DNA from: Eubacterium aggregans
GTDB lineage: Bacteria > Bacillota > Clostridia > Eubacteriales > Eubacteriaceae
Direction: 5' to 3'
Length of the DNA: 64,000 nucleotides
Assembly (NCBI RefSeq): GCF_900107815.1
Contig: NZ_FNRK01000013.1
Location: 1 to 64,000 of the forward strand
Below the pieces are notes generated by a model. The model was not told the DNA's origin and made no database searches. It was given only the letters and a program-made list of their open reading frames with translations. Positions 26,598-34,388 of the stretch are shown piece after piece (position 1 is the stretch's first letter; every line of letters starts with the position of its first letter). Both the position numbers and the translations under genes were made by a program.

Positions 26598-28103
26598 CTA
26601 CTGGTCCCACTGATCCCAGCATTGGTCTAATGCTTCGATGACTTTTTTGTAGCGGGCGTATTTTTTGTCGTAGATGGCGAATTTGTCAGGGTTGGGTTTG
26701 GCGGTGTACATGATATCGACCATGGATTCCGAGGCGGCTTCGAAGGAGTCGAAAACACCGGTGGCGATACCGGCACTGATAGCGGAGCCTAAGGCACCCA
26801 GCTCCTGACTTCTGGCGACTTCGATGGGCACCTGGAGGATGTCGGCGAACATCTGAACCCAGATTTCCGATTTGGCTACCCCGCCTGCCATGCGGATGAC
26901 GCTGGGGGCCTTGCGATATTTCAGCAGCTTTTCGATGTGGTATTTGTGGCAAAAGACGATGCCTTCATACACGGCACGGAGCATATTGCCCCGGGTATGC
27001 CAGGATTGAAGGCCGATGAAACTGCCTTTGGCATTGATGTTGACGTTGCTGCCGAAAAGGAAGGGGAGGAACACCAAGCCACAATCCTTGTCCCCAATTT
27101 TTTCCACAGAGCTGTTGGAGAAATCGTAAATATCCCGGTCCCCTAAATTGACATCCTTGAGGATTTCCGTGAGGAACCATTCGAGATTGCTGGCGGAGGT
27201 TGGGCTGCCTTCGAGAATCATCCAGTAGCCCGGCATGGTGTAGATGGAGGTCATAAACAGGTCCTTGTCCACCACAGGGGTTTTGCTGATATACTCGTTA
27301 ATGCTCCAGGTTCCGGCGACCACACACATGGCATCTTCGTCGGTGATCCCCACCGCCATAGCCGAGGCATGGATGTCCATGCTGCCCCCAGCCACTGGGG
27401 TGCCAGCCTTTAACCCGGTGAGGGCGGCCACCTCTTCGGTGATGTGTCCGCAGATTTCACCGGAGTATTTCAGGGGTGGCAGCTTGTCGTAAATGGAGTC
27501 CAGCCCCATCTCCGCCAGCAGATCCTTGTCGTAGCACACATCCCGGACGTTCATCAGGCTGGAACCGGAGTAGTCGGTGATTTCTCCATAGGCCTCTCCG
27601 GTGAGCTTAAAACGAATGTAGTCCTTGCACATGAAAATCCACCGGGTATCCTCAATGATTTCGGGTTTGTATTTCATGAACCAGCGGAGGATGGTGGTGG
27701 GCTGCCCTTCCCAGCAGGACTGCATGGTCCGGGGCAGGATGCGCTCGAAGGTGCCGTCAGTATTCCAGGCGATGGCGAATTCTTTCCCCCGGGAATCCGT
27801 CGAAATGATGCCGTTGTAGGCCTGGGTGCCATCTTCCTTAACCAGGTAAATCCCGTTGCCATGGCCAGTGGCGGCAATGCCGATGACCTCTTCGCCGGAA
27901 ATACCGGATTGCTCCAGTACAGCTCGGATGGCGCCGACATTAGCCGCCCACATTTCTTCGCAATTGCGTTCGGTGAAGCCAGGTTCAGGCTGAAGCAGTG
28001 CTGTTTTTCGGCTGCACACGGCAATTTCCTTACCGGATAAATCGTACAATGCTGCTTTGCTCATGGTGCCGCCATTGTCTAAACCAATCAGATATTGTGC
28101 CAT
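26598..28103 (-). CDS. FGGY-family carbohydrate kinase
   Basis: 501 residues. N-terminal YLIGLDNGGTMSKAALYDLSG is the ATP/sugar-binding start, with GNGIYLVKEDG-type and GGSMDIHASAMAVG stretches. The FGGY C-terminal signature is MAGGVAKSEIWVQMFADIL, followed by ARSQELGALGSAISAG. The nearest named shape is YgcE/xylulokinase-like rather than glycerol kinase, which has its own gene (29311-30798). It should phosphorylate a ketose or polyol. The ATG has ACGGGGG upstream. Its own promoter (28260-28289) and a long leader with a terminator precede it, so expression is likely controlled by attenuation. Confidence 0.88.
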   Translation of the reverse strand: MAQYLIGLDNGGTMSKAALYDLSGKEIAVCSRKTALLQPEPGFTERNCEEMWAANVGAIRAVLEQSGISGEEVIGIAATGHGNGIYLVKEDGTQAYNGIISTDSRGKEFAIAWNTDGTFERILPRTMQSCWEGQPTTILRWFMKYKPEIIEDTRWIFMCKDYIRFKLTGEAYGEITDYSGSSLMNVRDVCYDKDLLAEMGLDSIYDKLPPLKYSGEICGHITEEVAALTGLKAGTPVAGGSMDIHASAMAVGITDEDAMCVVAGTWSINEYISKTPVVDKDLFMTSIYTMPGYWMILEGSPTSASNLEWFLTEILKDVNLGDRDIYDFSNSSVEKIGDKDCGLVFLPFLFGSNVNINAKGSFIGLQSWHTRGNMLRAVYEGIVFCHKYHIEKLLKYRKAPSVIRMAGGVAKSEIWVQMFADILQVPIEVARSQELGALGSAISAGIATGVFDSFEAASESMVDIMYTAKPNPDKFAIYDKKYARYKKVIEALDQCWDQWDQ

Positions 28104-28126
28104 AATCTTACCCCCGTTTTTATTTT

Positions 28127-28195
28127 ACAAAAAGCTAAAAGTCCTGTTTAACAAACCCAAGCTGCATTGCAGACTTGCGCTTATTAAACAGGACT
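28127..28195 (-). terminator. Intrinsic terminator in the leader of the FGGY kinase gene
   Basis: On the minus strand AGTCCTGTTTAA (28195-28184) pairs with TTAAACAGGACT (28151-28140), with an inner CTGCA/TGCAG hairpin, and is followed by TTTTAGCTTTTTG. It ends only 24 bases before the kinase start and 57 bases after the leader begins to be structured. A terminator in this position implies transcription attenuation of the downstream gene. Confidence 0.7.
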
Positions 28196-28253
28196 CACCA
28201 AAAACCATCCGTGTTTCACCCGTCACACTTCGGGTGTGTATTTTGTTTTTCTT
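28196..28253 (-). promoter_or_regulatory. Structured 5' leader of FGGY kinase mRNA (possible pseudoknot)
   Basis: The leader, read on the minus strand, contains CACCCG (28236-28231) and CGGGTG (28222-28217) around an eight-base loop. The loop GTGT (28228-28225) can pair with ACAC downstream (28214-28211), giving an H-type pseudoknot. CACAC/GTGTG offers an alternative hairpin in the same place. Whether this is a protein-binding antiterminator site (for GlpP) or a ligand-sensing RNA is unknown. I do not recognise it as a named riboswitch class. Confidence 0.4.
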
Positions 28254-28259
28254 GCTTTT

Positions 28260-28289
28260 ATCCTAGCACGGGAACCACTGCCCTGTCAA
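28260..28289 (-). promoter_or_regulatory. Sigma70-type promoter of FGGY kinase gene
   Basis: On the minus strand TTGACA (28289-28284) and TAGGAT (28265-28260) are separated by 18 bp. A start near 28253 would give a leader of about 150 nt. It lies downstream of the glpP stop, so the kinase is transcribed independently of glpP. Confidence 0.65.
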
Positions 28290-28368
28290 GAATGAAAACA
28301 CGACAGGATTTTGAAAATGGATGAAAAATTGGGGATAAAATCAACCGCGATAGAGGAGCACAAGTTCG

Positions 28369-28499
28369 ACGGGGTTTCTGATTTTGTCTGAGGAAAAAAC
28401 CCGTTTCACTTGCGAACCATCGGGTACCGCAGGCTATTCGCTTACGCTCATAGACAGCCTGCTATGCCTTTGAACTGCGCCTTCGGCTTGTTCAAAGGC
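28369..28499. repeat. Hairpin repeat block at the glpP 3' end
   Basis: Three inverted repeats in a row: ACGGGGTTT (28369-28377) / AAACCCGT (28397-28404); GCAGGCT (28429-28435) / AGCCTGC (28456-28462) around the TTCGCTTACGCTC core; and GCCTTTGAAC (28466-28475) / GTTCAAAGGC (28490-28499), which includes the glpP stop codon. The same order of structures occurs after the FGGY kinase gene. Confidence 0.6.
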
Positions 28500-29058
28500 A
28501 ACTGCGATGGCTCCAGTATTTTTTTTTGCTGATGGTCAGGCCTTCAAAACCGGCTTTTCGGAGGGCATCAATTTCTTTGGTGCTGTGGATAAAGCCGCCA
28601 GCTAACAGGGGCATATCGGTGACCTTGCGCAGATCAGGCAGGATTTCCTGGGCGACGGCGGCGGGTAGAATTTCGGCGGCATCGGTTTTGACAGAGCGCA
28701 GAAGGCGCAGACTAGTGTCATAAGCTCTGGAATCGCCGATGAGAAAACGCTGGATGGTGGTTAAGCCGACCCGTTTGGCAATACCAAGCTTGGCACTATC
28801 GGTGGACATGACGCCGTCGACCTTGAAATAATTTTTGAGAAGCTTAATGCCAGCCTGATCCCGGCCAAAGCCGCCTAACAGCTCCATGTTGATCCAGGCT
28901 TTTTTGCCAGCTTGATGAACTTTGTGGACAAGGGCTGGCAGATTGGCGATGTCAGCATCGGTGAGAAGGATGATACGTCGGTCGCTGTCCAGGGCATCGG
29001 CTAAATCCCCTAAACGCCGTATGGATGGTATGATCTGGAATGTGTCGAAATCGTTCAT
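28492..29058 (-). CDS. glpP: Glycerol-3-phosphate responsive antiterminator GlpP
   Basis: 188 residues. GlpP binds glycerol-3-phosphate and then the leader of glycerol catabolic mRNAs to prevent early termination. The ATG at 29058 follows AAGGGAGGGA. Family blocks are visible: IIPSIRRLGDLADAL, IILLTDADIANLPALV, FGRDQAGIKLLKNYFKVDGV, STDSAKLGIAKRVGLTTIQR, EILPAAV and MPLLAGGFIHSTKEIDALRK, ending GLTISKKKYW. The final residues WSHRSCL come from the intergenic hairpin repeat. Its place next to glpK and to a leader with a terminator in front of the FGGY kinase gives it two candidate targets. It has its own promoter. Confidence 0.92.
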   Translation of the reverse strand: MNDFDTFQIIPSIRRLGDLADALDSDRRIILLTDADIANLPALVHKVHQAGKKAWINMELLGGFGRDQAGIKLLKNYFKVDGVMSTDSAKLGIAKRVGLTTIQRFLIGDSRAYDTSLRLLRSVKTDAAEILPAAVAQEILPDLRKVTDMPLLAGGFIHSTKEIDALRKAGFEGLTISKKKYWSHRSCL

Positions 29059-29080
29059 GATGTCCCTCCCTTTTGGTGTC

Positions 29081-29109
29081 ATGATATCATGGGAGCGAGG
29101 TGGTGTCAA
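29081..29109 (-). promoter_or_regulatory. glpP promoter
   Basis: Minus strand TTGACA (29109-29104), 17-bp spacer, TATCAT (29086-29081). The predicted start is about 15 bases before the glpP ATG, so glpP itself has no room for an attenuating leader. Confidence 0.65.
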
Positions 29110-29235
29110 AGAGAGGGAGCGTGTGGGGAGTAATGGGCACGCGTTGCATGGCTGAGAGGGGGGGACGCCATGCTGGCTTGTTCCGTTCGCTGCGCTCTCT
29201 TCACTCGCCGTGGGCTGCGCCCTATATAAATTTTT

Positions 29236-29280
29236 ACAAAAAAACACCTGCATTCAAGCAAGCTTGATGCAGGCGCCTTT
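29236..29280 (-). terminator. Terminator after glpK
   Basis: On the minus strand a long imperfect hairpin with arms CGCCTGCAT and ATGCAGGTG is followed by TTTTTTTG. It separates glpK from glpP. Confidence 0.8.
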
Positions 29281-29310
29281 TTATAAAAAATTATGCATGG
29301 CTGTTAGTTT

Positions 29311-30798
29311 TCACGAGAGCCAGTCCTTGGATTTTTCAACGGCTTTGAGCCATTGACTGTATAGTGCTTCCCGGGTTTCGGCGTCCATTTGTGGGGTGAA
29401 GACGCGATCGGCTTCCCAGAGCCCTTTCAGTTCTTCTTGGCTTTTCCAAATACCACAGCCCAGACCGGCGAGGTAGCAGGCGCCTAAAGCGGTGGTCTCG
29501 ATATCTTTGGGACGAATGACGTTACAGTTGAGAATATCAGCCTGGAATTGCATGAGCCAGTCATTTTGAGAGGCCCCGCCGTCAACTTTCAGTTCTTTGA
29601 GCTCGACGCCGGAGTTGGCGGCCATGTCTTCCAGGAGATCCCGGGTTTGATAAGCCATGGATTCCAATGCGGCCCGGGCCATCTGTTCTTTGGTGGTAGC
29701 AGCGGTGACGCCAATGATCATTCCCCGGGCATCCATGTTGTAATGGGGGGCCCCTAAGCCAGTAAAGGCCGGGACGAAGAAGAGTCCGCCGTTGTCATCC
29801 AGGCTGGCGGCCATGGCTTCGGTGTCGGCAGCGTTTTCGACGATGTTCATTTTGTCCCGCAGCCATTGGACGACCTGTCCGGCAATAAGGATGGACGCAC
29901 CCATGGAGTATTTGACATCGCCATCGATCCCCCAGGCGACTGTCATGAGGCCCGTTTTGGTCCGTGGGGCTTTGTCCCCAGTGAACATCAGCGGTACAGC
30001 GCTGGTTCCGTAGGTATTCTTGGCGGTTCCTTCTTCGAAGCAGACCTGACCAAAGAGAGCGGCGGATTGATCCCCGGCAATCCCGGTAATTGGGATTTCA
30101 GCTCCGAACCATTCCGGATCGGTAACCCCGAAGGTTCCCACAGAATTTTGCACCTTGGGGAAGAGGGTGTGGGGAAGATCTAAAAGATCTAAGAGCACAT
30201 CATCCCATTCCAGGGTGTAGGGATTAAAGACCAGGGTCCGGGCAGCGTTGGAATAATCGGTGGCGTGGACCTTCCCTTTGGTGAGATTCCACAGCAGCCA
30301 GGTGTCGATGGTGCCGAAGAGTAAGTCGCCATTGCTGGCTTTTTCCATAGCGGCTGGAACATTTTCCAGGACCCAGCGAATTTTTGTACCAGAGTAGGTT
30401 GGATCTAAAACCAGACCGGTGCGTTCGTTGAAGATATCCGCACAGCCTTCAGAGCGGAGTCGATTGACAATGTCTGTAGTTCGGCGACAACCCCAAACGA
30501 TGGAGTTATGGACAGGGATACCGGTGTTTTTATCCCAAAGCGTTGTCGTTTCACGTTGGTTGGTAATCCCAATGGCTGTAATGTCTTTCCCCTCAAGACC
30601 AGCTTTGCGGATGGCGTTACGGGCGGTGCGCAGCGTCACATCCCATACGGTCATGCCGTTTTGTTCCCACCACCCAGATTGTGGGAAAAATTGTTCGTAT
30701 TCCTCATAATCAATTGCAATGGACTTTCCTTGTTCGTTATAGACAATCCCCCTGGAACCGGTGGTTCCCTGGTCCATAACTAAAATATACTTTGCCAT
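29311..30798 (-). CDS. glpK: Glycerol kinase
   Basis: ATP-dependent phosphorylation of glycerol to glycerol-3-phosphate in the cytoplasm. 495 residues, the usual size. The ATG at 30798 follows GAGGAGGATC. Family motifs: KYILVMDQGTTGSRGIVY (phosphate loop), GITNQRETTTLWDK, GTAKNTYGTSAVPLMFTGD and the FGGY signature KVDGGASQNDWLMQFQADI. A phosphorylatable His of the PTS-controlled type is not obvious: the stretch before VPAFTGLGAPHY is GLFF without the expected loop His. It has its own promoter (30839-30867) and terminator, and feeds the G3P dehydrogenase genes at 22.2-25.4 kb. Confidence 0.95.
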   Translation of the reverse strand: MAKYILVMDQGTTGSRGIVYNEQGKSIAIDYEEYEQFFPQSGWWEQNGMTVWDVTLRTARNAIRKAGLEGKDITAIGITNQRETTTLWDKNTGIPVHNSIVWGCRRTTDIVNRLRSEGCADIFNERTGLVLDPTYSGTKIRWVLENVPAAMEKASNGDLLFGTIDTWLLWNLTKGKVHATDYSNAARTLVFNPYTLEWDDVLLDLLDLPHTLFPKVQNSVGTFGVTDPEWFGAEIPITGIAGDQSAALFGQVCFEEGTAKNTYGTSAVPLMFTGDKAPRTKTGLMTVAWGIDGDVKYSMGASILIAGQVVQWLRDKMNIVENAADTEAMAASLDDNGGLFFVPAFTGLGAPHYNMDARGMIIGVTAATTKEQMARAALESMAYQTRDLLEDMAANSGVELKELKVDGGASQNDWLMQFQADILNCNVIRPKDIETTALGACYLAGLGCGIWKSQEELKGLWEADRVFTPQMDAETREALYSQWLKAVEKSKDWLS

Positions 30799-30838
30799 AA
30801 TATGATCCTCCTCAAAAGAAATTGATGATTTGAGGCAA

Positions 30839-30867
30839 ATTTTATATGCTTTTTGTGGAATTGTAAA
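30839..30867 (-). promoter_or_regulatory. glpK promoter
   Basis: Minus strand TTTACA (30867-30862), 17-bp spacer, TAAAAT (30844-30839). The -35 lies inside the palindrome-like ATTGTAAACAATT, similar to a CcpA-type or other operator half, which could be a regulator site. The leader is about 35 nt and no terminator lies between it and the start codon. Confidence 0.6.
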
Positions 30868-31141
30868 CAATTATTTTTTCGAGGTATTTTTAAAAAAACC
30901 TTAAACCGTTGATTTTACGGGTCTTTTGGGCACATTAAATTTTTTTAAAAAAATGAGAACACAATCCTTTGTCATCCTGGTTTATTGATGGGGGTGACAT
31001 CATGTTTGAGTGGGGAAACTCAAAAAACCGCATTGAAATGCGTCGCTGTCAATATAAACAAAATGGGAAATCAGATGTGAAATTGTCCGCTTTATACGGA
31101 CGAGAAACGCCAGATCGATTGACCCGGCGTTTTTTGAGATT
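30868..31141. other. Intergenic region between glpK promoter and ion-channel operon
   Basis: No convincing gene is present; an 81-codon plus-strand frame (30969-31214) runs into the end of the ECF-like gene and has no ribosome site. The region holds a terminator for the minus-strand operon (31020-31043) and a second hairpin AAACGCC / GGCGTTT (31105-31111 / 31126-31132) with a T run on the plus side. The glpK-proximal part is AT-rich. Confidence 0.5.
31020..31043 (-). terminator. Terminator of the ion-channel operon
   Basis: Minus strand CGCATT-TC-AATGCG hairpin (31042-31029) followed by GGTTTTTTG. Confidence 0.65.
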
Positions 31142-31735
31142 TTATAATTTTTCCGATGAAAGGGGGTTATCAGAAATATCAATGGGGGATTTTAGTCCCT
31201 TTGGCAAACAATAGAAAAATACCGGGAGAAGAAGGCCGGTGGCAATGCTGTCCATGATCTTGACAATGCATGTTCCAAAGATACTGCTGAGAATGTCCGG
31301 CCACCCCCATTCGATGGCCTGATTATAAAAAATCATGGCCCAATGGCTACCGACCACCCCTTTGTTAACCCAGAGCATTAGGATGTTGACAATGATACAG
31401 TTACTCAGAATCATCAGGCCGATTACCATGGGGAGGCGTGTCCAATCAATACGACCGTTGCGCCTGAGACCAATGCCGGCAATAACGGCAACAGCCGCAC
31501 TAACAGCATAAAAAAGCATATCCTGGTTATTGCCGCTTGTAATGGCTAAATAAAAATTATTGATGAGACCGACAATCAGTCCAGCCGTGGGCTCCAGAAC
31601 CACTGCAGCAAAAACGGTGCCGGAGGTATCCAGCCAGAGGGGAAGCTGGAAATAATGACAGAAGGCATAGAGTGCTTCATTCATGACAACACCCAGGGCC
31701 ATTACAATGAGATAACGACATTTAGTGTTAATCAT
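31142..31735 (-). CDS. ECF-type S-component-like membrane protein
   Basis: 197 residues from the ATG at 31735 (AAGGAG seven bases before), overlapping the end of the K+ channel gene by 8 bp. It has about five to six helices. The LPLWLDTSGTVFAAVVLEP and TAGLIVGLINNFYLAITSGN stretches resemble ECF transporter substrate-binding (S) proteins and the 5TM sensory membrane domains related to them. No ECF ATPase or T component is near. With two ion-channel genes upstream in the same operon, a sensory or transport role in the same process is possible, but the ligand is unknown. Confidence 0.6.
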   Translation of the reverse strand: MINTKCRYLIVMALGVVMNEALYAFCHYFQLPLWLDTSGTVFAAVVLEPTAGLIVGLINNFYLAITSGNNQDMLFYAVSAAVAVIAGIGLRRNGRIDWTRLPMVIGLMILSNCIIVNILMLWVNKGVVGSHWAMIFYNQAIEWGWPDILSSIFGTCIVKIMDSIATGLLLPVFFYCLPKGLKSPIDISDNPLSSEKL

Positions 31736-32270
31736 CTTTCGACTCCTTTTCCTTCTGTTCGGCTTTTTCCCGATCCTCATTAAACACGTTCATAAACCCC
31801 GCAGTTACAATACCAGCGGGCATGGCAATGACGGCAATACCGAACAGAGATGAAACCATGCTGATGAATTTACCAACAATGCTTACAGGGTATATATCGC
31901 CATAGCCAACGGTTGTCAGGGCGGTGGTGGCCCAATACAAGGCGTCAAAGAAGTGGTTGAACGTATCCGGCTCATAATTAAACATCACCAGCGCCGATAA
32001 AAAAATGTAGGCCAGTGCGATGATGAGAACGTAGCCCAGGGTCTCTTTTTCGGCTTTAAAGACACGGGCAATATACTGGAAGGTTTTGGAATACCGAAGA
32101 ACCTTAAAAATTCGAAAGAGCCTTAGAATCATGAGGCTTTGGGGAAGCAGGCTCAGAGAAGGCAAAATCGAGATAATATCCAGAATCGCAAAGATGGTGA
32201 AGGGATAGCGGACAAAGGCACGCCATCCTAGTTTTCCAGTGGTATAATCAGCAGTAATCCATCGGAACAC
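31728..32270 (-). pseudogene. Voltage-gated-type K+ channel, 3' part after frameshift
   Basis: This part carries the S3-S6 region: FTIFAILDIISILPSLSLL, an S4-like RLFRIFKVLRYSKTFQY with spaced Arg/Lys, then the pore TALTTVGYGDIYPVSIVGKF with the K+ selectivity filter and an S6 helix, ending in a charged tail. The open frame extends upstream of its formal GTG start into FICDYVFRWITADY, which joins the frame of the 5' part if one T is restored in the T run at 32283-32286. Together the two parts make a ~245-residue Kv-type channel, a normal length. The stop overlaps the start of the ECF-like gene. Confidence 0.8.
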
Positions 32271-32470
32271 ATAATCGCAAATAAAATATAGACCGTCACT
32301 GTATCGATGAGGGATAAAACCGGGGTCATGGCCTTGAACATCATGGGGACAATGCTTAAAAAGGCCACGATCATGATGAAGATGTCATAAAGTCGGCTGA
32401 GATAGTCATCTCCGGCTCCCCGGTGGATGATGGTAAAGATGCGTCTGCGCATAAAGGATTGTGTTTCCAT
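32228..32470 (-). pseudogene. Voltage-gated-type K+ channel, 5' part before frameshift
   Basis: The first ~60 residues of the K+ channel: METQSFMRRRIFTIIHRGAG, then helices S1-S2 (LYDIFIMIVAFLSIVPMMF, LIDTVTVYILF). Past the T run at 32283-32286 the frame reads out of phase and stops at 32228. The ATG at 32470 comes one base after the stop codon of the upstream pLGIC-like gene, so the two are in one operon. Confidence 0.75.
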
Positions 32471-32471
32471 G

Positions 32472-33629
32472 CTACCACCAAATATAAGCGAAGAAGGGAA
32501 GCAGGAAATTACCAATGATGGTAAAGGCGGTTAACGTAATGAGCATAGCCCGGCCATAATACCCGGCAAATTCATAGGTCTCATATTTATTGCGAACCCG
32601 GTTAATATTAATAATGGCGATGGCTCCGGCTAAAAGGATCGCAATACCAAAGAAATTGACGAACTCTAAAAGGCCCGTATCAATGGCTTCGGGCAGTAGA
32701 TTAGCGCCAACCATGATATTGGTAACTGTCCCAAAAAGAGCTGCTGGAATCATGGCCAAGGGATCGACGCGGTGGTAAGTACAAATAAATAGGGTAATCA
32801 AAACCCAGGTAATGGTTCCCACCAGCGCAATGAAACACCGGATATAGGTACCAAAACTGGCTCGGTTCACCATGACGGCAGTTAAAAACTCAGAGTTAAT
32901 GATATCACCATCCTTGGAAGGGTCCCCATGGTCGCTTTCGTATTGGTAGGCCGTAACAGCCGTATCGTGGTTCATGACATTATAACCCGAAATATCAATA
33001 TTATCGGAGATCGTGCTCTCGCCGCCTTTGGAGGTATCGGCCACATAAACCATCCGAGTCACCGGATAGCTGCTTTCAATGTAAGTGTACATCTGGTGGG
33101 ATGAAAGAGGAAATCGTGTCGTATCAAAGGTGCGGTTGACGGTGACGGTGGTGCGAACCAGCTGGTAATGCTCTTCGCCAACAACCTCGTCTTTAACGAC
33201 ATCCAACTTATCGTAGCTGCCTTTATAAATTCGAAAATGATTCATTGGATCGAGCGCATCATCACCATTCCAGCGGAACCAGATCCACAAATACATTTTG
33301 AAGCTGCTGTCTTTAATAGAAAGTGACGGAATATTACCGACAAAGGTCCCAACGGAAACCGGGGTAGCATTGGAAGCGGTGGCCCGTTTTTCGACCTCGG
33401 CCATTAGGACAGGATCACTTGAAAGATGCTTTTCCCAGGTAGTGGTTTGGTTAGAACGATTTTGATTCAAAAAGGTACATGTTACAATAAGATACAGGGT
33501 GAAAATGGTGATAATTAAACCCAGAGAAACCCACAGGCGCTTTTTCTGATAAGGTTCTAAATCTTTGTAATGAATTTTAATGGGAGATCTTTTTTCCCGG
33601 TTACTAAAGTGAAATTTCCTGACTTCCAC
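32472..33629 (-). CDS. Pentameric ligand-gated ion channel-like (Cys-loop family) membrane protein
   Basis: 385 residues, GTG start with AGGAGG eight bases before. A cytoplasmic start is followed by a helix (about residues 31-53), an extracellular domain of about 200 residues and four helices near 262-284, 288-312, 320-343 and 363-385. The extracellular part has SSFKMYLWIWFRWNGDD and FDTTRFPLSSHQMYTYIESS, matching the beta2 and the FPFD-x-x-x pre-loop strands of prokaryotic pLGICs such as ELIC and GLIC. M2 then ends MVGANLLPEA, like the conserved ...LP before M3. No Cys pair forms the loop, which is normal in bacteria. The extra N-terminal helix instead of a cleaved signal is unusual. Transported ion and ligand cannot be read. 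Confidence 0.65.
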   Translation of the reverse strand: MEVRKFHFSNREKRSPIKIHYKDLEPYQKKRLWVSLGLIITIFTLYLIVTCTFLNQNRSNQTTTWEKHLSSDPVLMAEVEKRATASNATPVSVGTFVGNIPSLSIKDSSFKMYLWIWFRWNGDDALDPMNHFRIYKGSYDKLDVVKDEVVGEEHYQLVRTTVTVNRTFDTTRFPLSSHQMYTYIESSYPVTRMVYVADTSKGGESTISDNIDISGYNVMNHDTAVTAYQYESDHGDPSKDGDIINSEFLTAVMVNRASFGTYIRCFIALVGTITWVLITLFICTYHRVDPLAMIPAALFGTVTNIMVGANLLPEAIDTGLLEFVNFFGIAILLAGAIAIININRVRNKYETYEFAGYYGRAMLITLTAFTIIGNFLLPFFAYIWW

Positions 33630-33771
33630 TGGCTATTCCTCCTGCTCCATTTTGTCATCCCTGGAAGGATTGACCTTAATGATACCTTAATCCAGAGAGG
33701 GGGTCAATCGGGGTGTGATTACGAGAATGGACCAGTTTTTCGCAAAAAAATGCAAAAATAGCAGGACGGAA

Positions 33772-34263
33772 TTATTGGGTTAATGCGATAAAAGAAGCTC
33801 CGGACAAATGGGCTAAATCCTGGGGTGAAAGTCCGACCTGGGTGCCAACTTTCCCGGCAGATACATATATCATGGATAGATTTTGGGCGGTGGCATCGAT
33901 AAAGGTGGGGAAGGCCTTCTTCATCCCGATGGGGGAGCAACCACCGTGGATGTAACCCGTGGTGGACAATAAAATTTTTTGGGGAATCATGGCGATGGAT
34001 TTCTCCCCGGCGGCTTTGGCCCCTTGCTTTAAGGCAAGCTCGGTGCCAACAGGAATGACAAAGACGCAGAAATTGCCGGAATGCCCTTGACAGACTAGGG
34101 TTTTATAAACGGTGGCGGGGTCTTGACCGATTTTCTTTGCCACGGACAGACCATCCAGGGCACCGTCGTCCACTGTGTAAAAATTACTTTCATAGGCAAC
34201 GTGGGCCTGGTCCAATAGGCGCATGACATTGGTTTTATCGTGGTGTGTTTTTTTCTTTGACAT
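33772..34263 (-). CDS. ybaK: Cys-tRNA(Pro)/aminoacyl-tRNA deacylase YbaK
   Basis: 163 residues from the ATG at 34263, preceded by GGAGG; upstream in-frame starts are not needed. The YbaK/ProX editing fold shows TVYKTLVCQG, VFVIPVGTELALKQGAKAAG, LLSTTGYIHGGCSPIGMKK and a C-terminal SAGKVGTQVGLSPQDL. The catalytic Lys in TLVCQG/VYKTLV and the GxxxGGxSP-type segment (here GYIHGGCSPIG) are as in active enzymes. It hydrolyses mischarged Cys-tRNA(Pro). Confidence 0.92.
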   Translation of the reverse strand: MSKKKTHHDKTNVMRLLDQAHVAYESNFYTVDDGALDGLSVAKKIGQDPATVYKTLVCQGHSGNFCVFVIPVGTELALKQGAKAAGEKSIAMIPQKILLSTTGYIHGGCSPIGMKKAFPTFIDATAQNLSMIYVSAGKVGTQVGLSPQDLAHLSGASFIALTQ

Positions 34264-34388
34264 GGGAGACCTCCTTGGTAATCTTAAAATAGGATAGCAC
34301 GTTTTTGAGACTTGATGCAAGGAATGAATGGTAGGGATACGAAGAATATGCTATACGGTCTAAAATATCAGTAAGGAGGAAGATGGTA

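Noticed and set aside
28127-28253. Naming the FGGY leader as a known riboswitch class
   Set aside because: The conserved nucleotides of the purine, SAM, c-di-GMP, THF, fluoride, ZTP or preQ1 classes could not be matched by eye.
30969-31214. 81-codon plus-strand frame upstream of glpK
   Set aside because: No ribosome site, runs into the 3' end of the ECF-like gene, and overlaps two terminator hairpins.
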